Positions 1 to 5,467 of a stretch of DNA of 7,073 nucleotides are shown in pieces (position 1 is the first letter of the stretch; each line of letters starts with the position of its first letter). The position numbers and the translations under genes are program-made. The DNA is from Peptococcaceae bacterium. Lineage in GTDB: Bacteria > Bacillota > Peptococcia > Peptococcales > Peptococcaceae. The notes under the pieces were generated by a model. It saw only the letters and a list, made by a program, of their open reading frames with translations. It was not told the origin of the DNA and did no database searches. Location: assembly GCA_019420345.1 (NCBI GenBank), contig JAHZHI010000021.1:1-7073 (forward strand). Reading direction: 5' to 3'.

Positions 1-31
1 CTGCACAAAACTAAATATTTTCCTACCAGGG

Positions 32-86
32 GTTCTTTTGTACTGTCCGTTTAATCTGGGGCAGTACAGCAAGAACACGGTTTTTT
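32..86 (+). terminator. Hairpin with U-tract, probable terminator for a gene left of the window
   Basis: GTTCTT (32-37) and GTACTG (40-45) pair with CAGTAC (62-67) and AAGAAC (71-76), giving an interrupted stem. A TTTTTTATTTT tract begins 4 nt after it at 81. The U-tract is on the + strand, so the hairpin would end a + strand transcript entering from the left and converging on the ferredoxin operon. Read on the minus strand, no U-run follows the stem directly, so it is a poor terminator for the ferredoxin mRNA, although the stem could still protect its 3' end. Confidence 0.45.
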
Positions 87-102
87 ATTTTATGCAAATC
101 GA

Positions 103-294
103 TCAGTCTTCGTCCCAATGAATACATTTCATTGGGCACATGTTCATGGCTTCTTTAACATCGGCCATGTTGGCATCGGTTGCTTCGGCAATGGCTTCAG
201 CGGTGCCGCGATCGTTCATAACAAAAACATCGGGGCAGAGTGCTTCGCAGCTGCCGCAGCCAACGCAGGCGCCTTCATCAATTAATACATACAT
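103..294 (-). CDS. Single-cluster 4Fe-4S ferredoxin, 63 aa
   Basis: This is a small acidic cytosolic electron carrier with one [4Fe-4S] cluster. Cys10, Cys13 and Cys16 form a C-x2-C-x2-C motif and Cys53, followed by Pro54, is the remote fourth ligand. The order CVGCGSCEALCPDVF closely matches the one-cluster ferredoxins of the Thermotoga/Desulfovibrio type, which are about 60 residues long. Cys20 lies where those proteins have a structural disulfide cysteine, but its usual partner about eight residues before the remote ligand is absent (residue 45 is Asp); an extra Cys57 is present instead. The start is supported by AGGAG at 304-308, 9 nt before ATG. It is the last gene of a three-gene minus-strand operon, 27 bp after the DUF523 gene, so it may serve that iron-sulfur protein or act in general fermentation. 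The redox partner cannot be told from sequence. Confidence 0.93.
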   Translation of the reverse strand: MYVLIDEGACVGCGSCEALCPDVFVMNDRGTAEAIAEATDANMADVKEAMNMCPMKCIHWDED

Positions 295-321
295 GGGTGA
301 TTGCTCCTTTTCTGAATAAAA

Positions 322-795
322 CTATTCGTTAATAGATGTGTCATCAAATTCTTCGTCAGAAAATACCGTAACACCGGCGTCCATAAGTGCTTTTGCGGCA
401 CAGCCTGGTCGTTGGATCAAGGTATGGGTAAAGGTGCCATCATAGGAATTTTCCGGGCCGCAGGCAGGGCTGCGGCTTTTGAGAATGGCATAACGGATGC
501 GAAAATCGCGGCAAAGTGTGACGGCTTGTTCAGCACCGGTTTGATAAGCAGCGCTGACGTCTTCGCCTTCGGCGTTGACCACACGTCCGTCGGGTTGAAT
601 TTCTGCTGGAACACGTGGCGTGGTCAGCCCACCATAGGTTTCCGGACAGAAAGGAATGAAGGAAAACTGGCGATTGTATGAAAGGATGCGTTCGTTGGGT
701 TTTGATTCACCGTCATAACGACAGGCCACGCCCAACAGACAAGCGCTCACCAATACCATGGTAGGATTTTTTTTAGTTTGCTTGTCGTCGCTCAT
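322..795 (-). CDS. DUF523 / TudS-like iron-sulfur protein, 157 aa
   Basis: The whole protein matches the DUF523 family: N-terminal VSACLLGVACRYDG (16-29), a CPE followed by GGLTTPRVPAE (50-64), and ILKSRSPACG with YDGTF (104-122). The best-studied member type is TudS, a thiouracil desulfidase using a [4Fe-4S] cluster held by three cysteines. The universally conserved cysteines here are Cys19, Cys50 and Cys112, the likely cluster ligands, with Glu52 and Ser109 as candidate active-site residues. Cys25, Cys95 and Cys132 are additional. The start at 795 (MSDDKQ) is chosen over the upstream in-frame ATG at 819 because a strong AGGAGG (806-811) lies 10 nt before it. From this start the length is close to the usual 140-160 residues. 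It overlaps the preceding gene by 23 bp, suggesting translational coupling, and precedes a ferredoxin. The family call is firm; thiolated-base desulfuration is inferred. Confidence 0.9.
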   Translation of the reverse strand: MSDDKQTKKNPTMVLVSACLLGVACRYDGESKPNERILSYNRQFSFIPFCPETYGGLTTPRVPAEIQPDGRVVNAEGEDVSAAYQTGAEQAVTLCRDFRIRYAILKSRSPACGPENSYDGTFTHTLIQRPGCAAKALMDAGVTVFSDEEFDDTSINE

Positions 796-1129
796 GAGGC
801 CGTCTCCTCCTTCCAGCATAGTTTGGCCGAATGCGCAGAAGACTCAATGTTGGCAATCCTGCTTCGTTTTCGCGAACTTCAGCAATATCCACCCAGAGCC
901 CATTTTCGAGGGCGCTGGGTGCTTTAACCAGCCAACGATTATTATCATCGTCGCGATCAAGACGATAGGTATTGGCTTCGCTGAAAGGCGCATTTAATGC
1001 ATAATCGACCAGCATATTGGCAAGCATTGTTCGCCAAGGCTCCGCCTGAACCACAAGCTGCGTCATGCAGCCACAGGGTGAGCGTCGTGTGGCACCGAGT
1101 GCTTTGCCATGTTCACTGTAGATGATCAT
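773..1129 (-). CDS. Unrecognised 118-aa protein, first gene of DUF523-ferredoxin operon
   Basis: I do not recognise a family. The protein has an SPCGCM motif with Cys19 and Cys21 near the N terminus, a mixed middle (residues 25-100) with an acidic RDDDNN patch at 59-64, and a very basic tail (RRRRPHERR, 107-115). It has no signal peptide or membrane segment. The start is supported by AAAGGA (1139-1144) 9 nt upstream of ATG and by a promoter candidate at 1177-1206. The gene runs through the ribosome binding site and start of the DUF523 gene with a 23-bp overlap. Part of the Arg-rich tail (GRRRR) is encoded by the purine-rich Shine-Dalgarno of that gene, so the tail may be a by-product of the overlap. 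Operon position suggests a role linked to the DUF523 protein; the CxC pair could bind metal, which is a guess. Confidence 0.72.
   Translation of the reverse strand: MIIYSEHGKALGATRRSPCGCMTQLVVQAEPWRTMLANMLVDYALNAPFSEANTYRLDRDDDNNRWLVKAPSALENGLWVDIAEVRENEAGLPTLSLLRIRPNYAGRRRRPHERRQAN
806..811 (-). promoter_or_regulatory. Ribosome binding site that fixes the DUF523 start
   Basis: The minus strand reads AGGAGG here, inside a longer GGAAGGAGGAGA, 10 nt before the ATG at 795. It lies inside the last codons of the upstream 118-aa gene and downstream of the alternative ATG at 819, which argues that 819 is not the true start. Confidence 0.85.
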
Positions 1130-1176
1130 GATGATCCGTCCTTTGGTTTCATTGACAGGTATCCCTGCCTTTCTAT

Positions 1177-1206
1177 AGTATACCTTGCTGGCGCGCTGTT
1201 ATACAA
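1177..1206 (-). promoter_or_regulatory. Candidate sigma-70-type promoter of the minus-strand operon
   Basis: On the minus strand TTGTAT (1201-1206) and TATACT (1177-1182) are separated by 18 nt. The -10 matches 5 of 6 consensus bases and the -35 only 3 of 6. Transcription would start near 1170, leaving a leader of about 40 nt before the start codon at 1129. It is the best candidate between the divergent genes for this direction. Confidence 0.5.
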
Positions 1207-1300
1207 GAAAAACAAGGGATTTTCATATGGTTTTAACAAGACTTCTATAGAAAATAAGTAGAGAACGACCAGTAATATATAAAATATTATGAATAATTAG

Positions 1301-1306
1301 TTGCAA
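1301..1306. promoter_or_regulatory. TTGCAA element, distal copy upstream of first permease
   Basis: TTGCAA is its own reverse complement. This copy lies 208 bp upstream of the -10 hexamer at 1509. It is one of seven copies in the intergenic DNA of the permease-gdhA region; its function is inferred only from recurrence. Confidence 0.3.
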
Positions 1307-1440
1307 AGTAATTGATTATATAAATACCTATTACTTTTGTATAAGAAAAATTTGTTATGAAACATTTGTTCTGGTGATTAGTATAAAAGTAAAAAAATAT
1401 AAATAATAATATGTAAACAATTAGATTATTTCAGCATTTT

Positions 1441-1448
1441 ATTGCAAT
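1441..1448. promoter_or_regulatory. ATTGCAAT palindrome, candidate operator of first permease
   Basis: A perfect 8-bp palindrome whose TTGCAA core starts exactly 67 bp before the TATAAT at 1509. The same core-to-box distance is found upstream of the second permease (3608 to 3675). This position suits an activator or a looping regulator. The identity of the protein is unknown. Confidence 0.45.
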
Positions 1449-1485
1449 GCAGTAAAAAATGAAACAATATGCTTGAATAAAAGGC

Positions 1486-1514
1486 TGGAAAACTATTGAA
1501 ATTTTGATTATAAT
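1486..1514 (+). promoter_or_regulatory. Candidate promoter of first permease gene
   Basis: TGGAAA (1486-1491, 4 of 6 consensus) and a perfect TATAAT (1509-1514) are spaced by 17 nt. Transcription would start near 1521 and give a leader of about 140 nt. Support comes from the second permease: its perfect TATAAT lies at nearly the same distance from the start codon (147 versus 146 nt), and 13 of 16 bases from the -10 onward are shared. Confidence 0.6.
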
Positions 1515-1660
1515 TCACCCAACTTACAATAACAGATAGCGGTAAAATACGCAGTAGATTTTTGACGCTGACATGTAAGGAACTTATTTCTCTGCTGCAG
1601 AAAGGACGACATATTTATAGAAAAACACTGATTATTATTTAGTAAAGGAGAGAACACATT

Positions 1661-3085
1661 ATGTCTCAGCAAGATGTACAATTTGAGAAAAAATTAAGTC
1701 CTTTAGGCGTATGGGGGCTTGCTCTTGGCGCCATGATTGGTTGGGGCTGCTTCGTTATGCCAGGTAACCAGCTTCTGCCAGATGCTGGTCCTATCGGTGC
1801 CACCATCGGTCTGATTCTCGGGGCTGCGATGATCGTCATTATCAGTTTCAGTTATAGTTATCTCATCAGCAAATACCCGGTAGCCGGCGGTGAATTCGTA
1901 TATGCCGACACAGCTTTTGGTAAAACTCATGCCTTCCTTTGCGGGTGGTTTATTTCCATCGCATATTGGGCACTGATTCCTATGAACGGTACAGCCGTTG
2001 GTCTGGTTGCCCGTTATCTGATTCCTGGGCCACTGCAGGCCTGGCCACTCTATGAAGTTGCTGGCTGGACTGTATATGGCGGTGAATTGATCGTTGCTGT
2101 TGCGGCCATCGTTATCGTTGGTATCGTCAACATGCGCGGTGTTGAAGCGGCTGGCTGGTTCCAGACTGCTGTTGCAGTTGGTCTCGTTGGCGCAATGCTG
2201 GTCATTGCTGCAGCTGTTTTGATTCATGGTGTTCATTTGGAAAACCTGAAGCCATACTTCGCACCTGACAAATCTGCTATTGCATCCATTTTCGCCATTG
2301 CTTCCTTGGCTCCATGGGCTTATGTAGGTTTTGACTGCATTCCACAGGCTTCTGAAGAATATTCATTCTCCAACAAGAAAACAAAAGCACTTTTGATTTC
2401 TTCCATCTCCGTTGCTGCACTTATGTACATGATCGCAAACATCGCTACTGCAGTTGTGGCACCATGGGAAACCTTCATTGTTGAATACAGCGATTGGCCA
2501 ACTGGGGCTGCTATTGAACAGCTCATTGGTACCTTTGGTCTGATTCTCTTGGCTATCGCAATGCTCTGCGGTATCATTTCCGGTTTGAATGCATTCTACC
2601 TCGCAGGCAGCCGTCTGCTCTACTCTATGGCTGTTGCAGAAGCTATCCCATCTGCATTCGGTAAGCTCGATCCTGTTCACAAAGTACCACGTTTCGGTAT
2701 CGTGTTCATGATGGTTCTGGCTGCCATCGCACCATTCTTTGGTCGTCAGGTGCTCAGCTGGCTCGTTGATATGACCGCCGTTGGGGCTGACATGGGCTTC
2801 ACCTACACCACAGCATCCGCATTTGTGCTTGCTCGTCGTGCCGGTGACAAGAAGCAGGCTGTGATTTCCTTCATTGGTCTCTGCTTCGCAATCTTCTTCA
2901 TCTGCCTGCTTGTTCTGCCATTCTCTCCAGGTTTCCTCAGTCCACAGGCTTGGGGCTTCCTCATTGCATGGCTCGTTCTCGGCGGTATCTTCTTCCTTGT
3001 TAAGCGTAAAACTTACTACAGATCCACTGCTTTGCAGGAAAAAGTTGCTGAAATCGCTGCAGCAAACGAAAAGGACAACGACTGA
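1661..3085 (+). CDS. APC-superfamily amino-acid permease or antiporter, copy 1, 474 aa
   Basis: An inner-membrane amino-acid transporter of the APC superfamily with about 12 predicted helices, of usual length. Helix 1 carries the unwound substrate-binding motif GAMIGWGCFVMPGN (23-36), which lines up with IMGSGVFLLPAN of the arginine/agmatine antiporter AdiC. Helix 6 reads WAYVGFD (219-225), lining up with WSFIGVE of AdiC, so Trp219 matches Trp202 and Asp225 matches Glu208. NMRGVEAA (157-164) is the loop between helices 4 and 5. The C-terminal KRKTYY after the last helix suggests a cytoplasmic tail. AGGAG (1646-1650) lies 10 nt before ATG. Two tandem terminators follow, so it is transcribed alone. 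A paralogue and gdhA downstream suggest glutamate or a related amino acid as substrate, but sequence does not decide substrate or whether it is uptake or exchange. Confidence 0.93.
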   Translation: MSQQDVQFEKKLSPLGVWGLALGAMIGWGCFVMPGNQLLPDAGPIGATIGLILGAAMIVIISFSYSYLISKYPVAGGEFVYADTAFGKTHAFLCGWFISIAYWALIPMNGTAVGLVARYLIPGPLQAWPLYEVAGWTVYGGELIVAVAAIVIVGIVNMRGVEAAGWFQTAVAVGLVGAMLVIAAAVLIHGVHLENLKPYFAPDKSAIASIFAIASLAPWAYVGFDCIPQASEEYSFSNKKTKALLISSISVAALMYMIANIATAVVAPWETFIVEYSDWPTGAAIEQLIGTFGLILLAIAMLCGIISGLNAFYLAGSRLLYSMAVAEAIPSAFGKLDPVHKVPRFGIVFMMVLAAIAPFFGRQVLSWLVDMTAVGADMGFTYTTASAFVLARRAGDKKQAVISFIGLCFAIFFICLLVLPFSPGFLSPQAWGFLIAWLVLGGIFFLVKRKTYYRSTALQEKVAEIAAANEKDND

Positions 3086-3125
3086 TCATCTTGAAATTTA
3101 CGGTTTTAATCCCGTATTTCTCCTC

Positions 3126-3164
3126 AAAATCCCTGCTGTTCAATGGAAACAGCAGGGATTTTTT
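3126..3164 (+). terminator. Intrinsic terminator of first permease, first of a tandem pair
   Basis: AAAATCCCTGCTGTT (3126-3140) pairs perfectly with 3148-3162 around a 7-nt loop, a 15-bp stem with a G+C core followed by a run of six T. It lies 40 nt after the stop codon. Confidence 0.95.
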
Positions 3165-3169
3165 CTTTT

Positions 3170-3201
3170 AAGCGATTCCTTGAAAAAGGAATCGCTTTTT
3201 T
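3170..3201 (+). terminator. Second tandem intrinsic terminator
   Basis: AAGCGATTCCTT (3170-3181) pairs perfectly with AAGGAATCGCTT (3186-3197) around a GAAA tetraloop and runs into TTTTTT ending at 3201. It starts 5 nt after the first terminator's T-run, so readthrough into the second permease should be very low. Confidence 0.92.
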
Positions 3202-3607
3202 GTTTTTATATATCATCATCTTGGCTTTTTTATGTAAAGACAAGATTGATAGGAAAACGATTGATGTGCATGAAAAAATGTATTGAAACAGATAAAATAT
3301 TCATGGTCGAAGAGAACGCTGCTTACACAAGACATACATGCAATGGAATAAATATGCAGCAAAACAACAAACCCTTTTGTGATGCAGTGCATTTCCGCTG
3401 TAATGCGCTAAAATTGTGGATGCGTGAGTGTTTCATGAAAGCATGAGTAAACTAGAATGCTTTCTCTTAATTTGTTTAATCATTTCTATAAAAAGCTTGT
3501 CATACGCAATAAAAATAAAATTTATCTATTTGCAACATCTAAACCCGCGTATAAAGCATATTTAGAACGAAAAAATGTCGGATAATGACCAAAATTACAG
3601 GATTCTG
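3202..3607. other. Intergenic region between the permeases, no well-supported gene
   Basis: The gap between the permease genes is 742 bp, and this is its upstream part. One small frame at 3264-3446 would encode a 60-aa Cys-containing peptide (Cys2, 6, 26, 39, 46, 56). AGGA lies about 10 nt upstream and a hairpin overlaps its stop, but there is no family resemblance and no convincing promoter, so it is not called as a gene. An 11-bp ATGCAGTGCAT palindrome (3382-3392) lies inside it. TTGCAACAT occurs at 3530-3538. Confidence 0.5.
3437..3464 (+). other. Hairpin in the inter-permease gap
   Basis: GAAAGCAT (3437-3444) and ATGCTTTC (3457-3464) form a perfect 8-bp stem with a 12-nt loop, followed by the moderately T-rich TCTTAATTTG. 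It could be a weak terminator for the small frame ending at 3446. The U-run is too broken for a confident terminator call. Confidence 0.3.
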
Positions 3608-3711
3608 TTGCAACATTCAATAGTTTCATACAAGCTTATGTAAGAAACCCCTACAATAAGACTTGCAAATTCGATATAATGCAATCAACTCTCTTAGAAA
3701 GATTGCAACAT
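3530..3711 (+). repeat. Cluster of TTGCAA elements around the second permease promoter
   Basis: TTGCAACAT occurs at 3530-3538, 3608-3616 and 3703-3711, and TTGCAAAT at 3663-3670. The second copy lies within a perfect GTTGCAAC palindrome (3607-3614), and its core starts 67 bp before the -10 at 3675, as in the first permease promoter. The third lies inside the -35 to -10 spacer and the fourth in the early leader, positions typical of repressor sites. By base composition far fewer than one copy would be expected in this gap (my rough estimate). Function is inferred. Confidence 0.5.
3652..3680 (+). promoter_or_regulatory. Candidate promoter of second permease gene, weak -35
   Basis: A perfect TATAAT lies at 3675-3680, but the -35 window (3652-3657, TACAAT) matches consensus at only 2 of 6 positions, suggesting activator dependence. 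The 16 bases from 3675 match 13 of 16 bases of the first permease promoter from 1509, and the leader lengths agree within 1 nt. A TTGCAA element (3663-3668) occupies the spacer. Confidence 0.6.
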
Positions 3712-3736
3712 GGCGCTTGTTTCTGTAGAGCACCAT
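3710..3736 (+). promoter_or_regulatory. Leader hairpin of second permease, overlapping a possible 28-codon upstream frame
   Basis: ATGGCGCT (3710-3717) pairs with AGCACCAT (3729-3736) with one C-A mismatch and an 11-nt loop. The same ATG opens a 28-codon frame ending in TAA at 3794-3796, which stops 31 nt before the permease start. Only a weak AGAAAG precedes that ATG, so translation is uncertain and I do not call it a gene. No known riboswitch class was recognised. Confidence 0.3.
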
Positions 3737-3827
3737 TTGTATTTTAAGGGAGGATTATCAGAACGTTATTATATTCTAAAGAAAGAAGGCAAGTAACTCG
3801 GTTTAAGAAGTAAAGGAGAGTATTATT

Positions 3828-5267
3828 ATGTCTCAACAGGAAACACAACATCTGGAGAAAGGCTTGAGTGCTGTCGGCGTTTGGGCACTTGCATTGGGCG
3901 CGATGATTGGCTGGGGCTGTTTTGTTATGCCCGGCAATACCCTTCTGCCGGACGCTGGCCCAATCGGTGCATCTCTTGGGCTTATTCTTGGGGCTGCTAT
4001 GATCATTATCATCAGCTTCAGCTACAGCTATCTCATCAGCAAATATCCAGTCGCTGGTGGTGAATTTGTTTATGCTGACACTGTTTTTGGGAAGACGCAT
4101 GCATTCATCTGCGGTTGGTTTCTGGCCCTTGCTTATTGGGCGCTCATTCCAATGAATGGGACGGCTGTTGGTTTGGTTGCACGTTATATTTTCTCAGGCC
4201 CTCTGCAGCAATGGCCACTTTATGAGATTGCAGGATGGACCGTTTATGGTGGTGAATTGCTCGTCGATATTGCTGCCATTGTTATCGTTGGTTTTATCAA
4301 CATGCGTGGTGTAGAAGCAGCCAGCTGGTTTGGTACTGCTGTTACCGTTGGCCTCTGCGGCAGCATGCTCATCATTGCGGCAGCCATTCTTATGGGCGGT
4401 GTGGATTGGAGCAACCTCCAGCCATATTTTGCACCAGACAAAACAGCTTTGGCATCCATCTTTGCCGTGGCAGCTTTGGCGCCATGGGCTTATGTGGGTT
4501 TTGGCTGCATTCCGCAGGCATCAGAAGAGCTTGCCTTCTCCAATAAGAAAACAGCTGCTTTGCTTGTTTCTTCTATTTCTGTATCGGCACTCATGTATAT
4601 GGTCATGAATATTGCCACCGCTGTTGTAGCACCATGGGAACAATTCATCGTCGACAACAGCAACTGGGCAACAGGTGCCGCTATTCAATCGCTGATCGGT
4701 ACCGTTGGCTTGATTCTTTTAGCTATTGCTATGCTTTGCGGGATCGTTTCAGGTCTGAATGCTTTCTATCTTTCCGGCAGTCGTTTGCTGTACTCCATGG
4801 CTATTGCAGAAGCGTTGCCAAGTGGTTTCAAAAAATTGGATGATAAGCATCATGTGCCACGTCTCGGCATCATCTTCATGATGATTCTTGCCGTCATTGC
4901 GCCATTCTTTGGGCGTGAAGTGCTTGGCTGGCTTGTTGATATGAGTTCCATTGGTGCGGATTTAGGGTTCCTTTATGCCACCAGTGCAGCGTTGAAAACA
5001 GCACGCCGCGAAGGTAATGTCAAGCAAATGATCATTAGTGGTGCTGGCGTATTCTTTGCCGTCGTCTTTATTTTGCTGCTTATTCTGCCATTTTCACCAG
5101 GGTTCCTGTCACCACATGCATGGGGATTCTTGGCGGTATGGGTGATCATTGGCATTATCTTCTTCCTCATTAAACGGAAAGACTACTACAGTTCTACCGC
5201 TCTTCAGGAAAAAGTTGCGACCATCGCACAAGAAGTCGAAGGCATTGCTGTTCCACATCATAAATAA
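3828..5267 (+). CDS. APC-superfamily amino-acid permease or antiporter, copy 2, 479 aa
   Basis: A full-length paralogue of the permease at 1661, about three-quarters identical by eye and clearly a tandem duplication that has since diverged. It keeps the helix 1 motif GAMIGWGCFVMPGN (24-37), the ISKYPVAGGEFVYAD segment (70-84) and PFSPGFLSP (421-429). Differences fall at telling places. Helix 6 reads WAYVGFG, with Gly226 replacing the acidic residue (Asp225 in copy 1, Glu208 in AdiC). Helix 4 has Asp147 where copy 1 has Ala146. The tail differs (ends VPHHK). AGGAG (3814-3818) lies 9 nt before ATG, in a 12-mer AGTAAAGGAGAG shared with copy 1. It has its own promoter and terminator. Codon choice looks less biased than in copy 1 or gdhA. 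Substrate and coupling ion may therefore differ from copy 1. Confidence 0.93.
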   Translation: MSQQETQHLEKGLSAVGVWALALGAMIGWGCFVMPGNTLLPDAGPIGASLGLILGAAMIIIISFSYSYLISKYPVAGGEFVYADTVFGKTHAFICGWFLALAYWALIPMNGTAVGLVARYIFSGPLQQWPLYEIAGWTVYGGELLVDIAAIVIVGFINMRGVEAASWFGTAVTVGLCGSMLIIAAAILMGGVDWSNLQPYFAPDKTALASIFAVAALAPWAYVGFGCIPQASEELAFSNKKTAALLVSSISVSALMYMVMNIATAVVAPWEQFIVDNSNWATGAAIQSLIGTVGLILLAIAMLCGIVSGLNAFYLSGSRLLYSMAIAEALPSGFKKLDDKHHVPRLGIIFMMILAVIAPFFGREVLGWLVDMSSIGADLGFLYATSAALKTARREGNVKQMIISGAGVFFAVVFILLLILPFSPGFLSPHAWGFLAVWVIIGIIFFLIKRKDYYSSTALQEKVATIAQEVEGIAVPHHK

Positions 5268-5285
5268 TAATGACATCACATGCAC

Positions 5286-5324
5286 AAACCTTCCTATGAT
5301 TTTTCATCGTAGGAAGGTTTTTTT
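5286..5324 (+). terminator. Intrinsic terminator of second permease
   Basis: AAACCTTCCTATGAT (5286-5300) pairs with ATCGTAGGAAGGTTT (5306-5320), with one T-G wobble, around a TTTTC loop. A run of seven T ends at 5324. It lies 18 nt after the stop codon and isolates gdhA transcription. Confidence 0.94.
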
Positions 5325-5365
5325 ATTACAAAAACCAATAGTATGATTAAAAAAACTACTAATTG

Positions 5366-5371
5366 TTGCAA
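5366..5371. promoter_or_regulatory. TTGCAA element upstream of gdhA
   Basis: The seventh TTGCAA copy (context GTTGCAAT) begins 86 bp before the gdhA -10 box at 5452. The spacing differs from the 67 bp seen at both permeases. A link to the same regulator is possible but unproven. Confidence 0.3.
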
Positions 5372-5428
5372 TAAATAATTGTAACTCGTTAGACCTCGCA
5401 TCTTTTTATCAGAAAATAAAGATACCTT

Positions 5429-5457
5429 TTGACAATGCCATCTTGTGAACCTATAAT
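5429..5457 (+). promoter_or_regulatory. Consensus sigma-70-type promoter of gdhA
   Basis: TTGACA (5429-5434) and TATAAT (5452-5457) are both perfect and separated by the optimal 17 nt. Transcription should start near 5464, giving a leader of about 62 nt. Such a match suggests strong expression. Confidence 0.93.
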
Positions 5458-5467
5458 GGAAGTAGAG

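Larger units (their letters stand above)
1207..1485. other. AT-rich divergent intergenic region without a supported gene
   Basis: This is the core of a 530-bp gap between the divergent operons and is strongly AT-rich, with only short open frames. It holds an A/T-only inverted repeat (TAATAT 1273-1278, ATATTA 1284-1289) and two TTGCAA elements (1301-1306 and 1442-1447). I see no RNA gene, repeat array or coding frame with a ribosome binding site. Its length suggests room for regulator binding. Confidence 0.6.

Noticed and set aside
412..681. Plus-strand frame opposite the DUF523 gene
   Set aside because: It is opposite a well-supported family member and has no family features of its own.
796..819. 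Longer DUF523 start at 819
   Set aside because: It would place a strong AGGAGG inside the coding sequence and add residues that do not resemble the family.
1273..1289. A/T-only inverted repeat as a regulator site
   Set aside because: Inverted repeats made only of A and T are common by chance in such AT-rich DNA, and it has no counterpart near the other genes.
1562..1590. TTGACG with TATTTC as an alternative permease copy 1 promoter
   Set aside because: The -10 matches only 3 of 6 bases, and it has no counterpart upstream of copy 2, unlike the TATAAT at 1509.
1515..1660. A known riboswitch or T-box in the permease copy 1 leader
   Set aside because: I found no T-box consensus and no recognisable aptamer core; only short, weak stems are present.
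1703..2680. Minus-strand frames of 177, 85 and 105 codons inside permease copy 1
   Set aside because: They overlap a clear transporter gene, lack ribosome sites and have low-complexity composition typical of antisense shadows.
2874..3446. A 190-codon + strand frame running from permease copy 1 into the gap
   Set aside because: Its first part is out of frame within the permease and it runs through two terminators. Only the last 60 codons could stand alone, and these are treated as a weak finding.
1661..5267. Assembly artefact or recent gene copy instead of two real paralogues
   Set aside because: The copies differ throughout (about a quarter of residues), with intact frames and separate regulatory sequences, so this is an old duplication.
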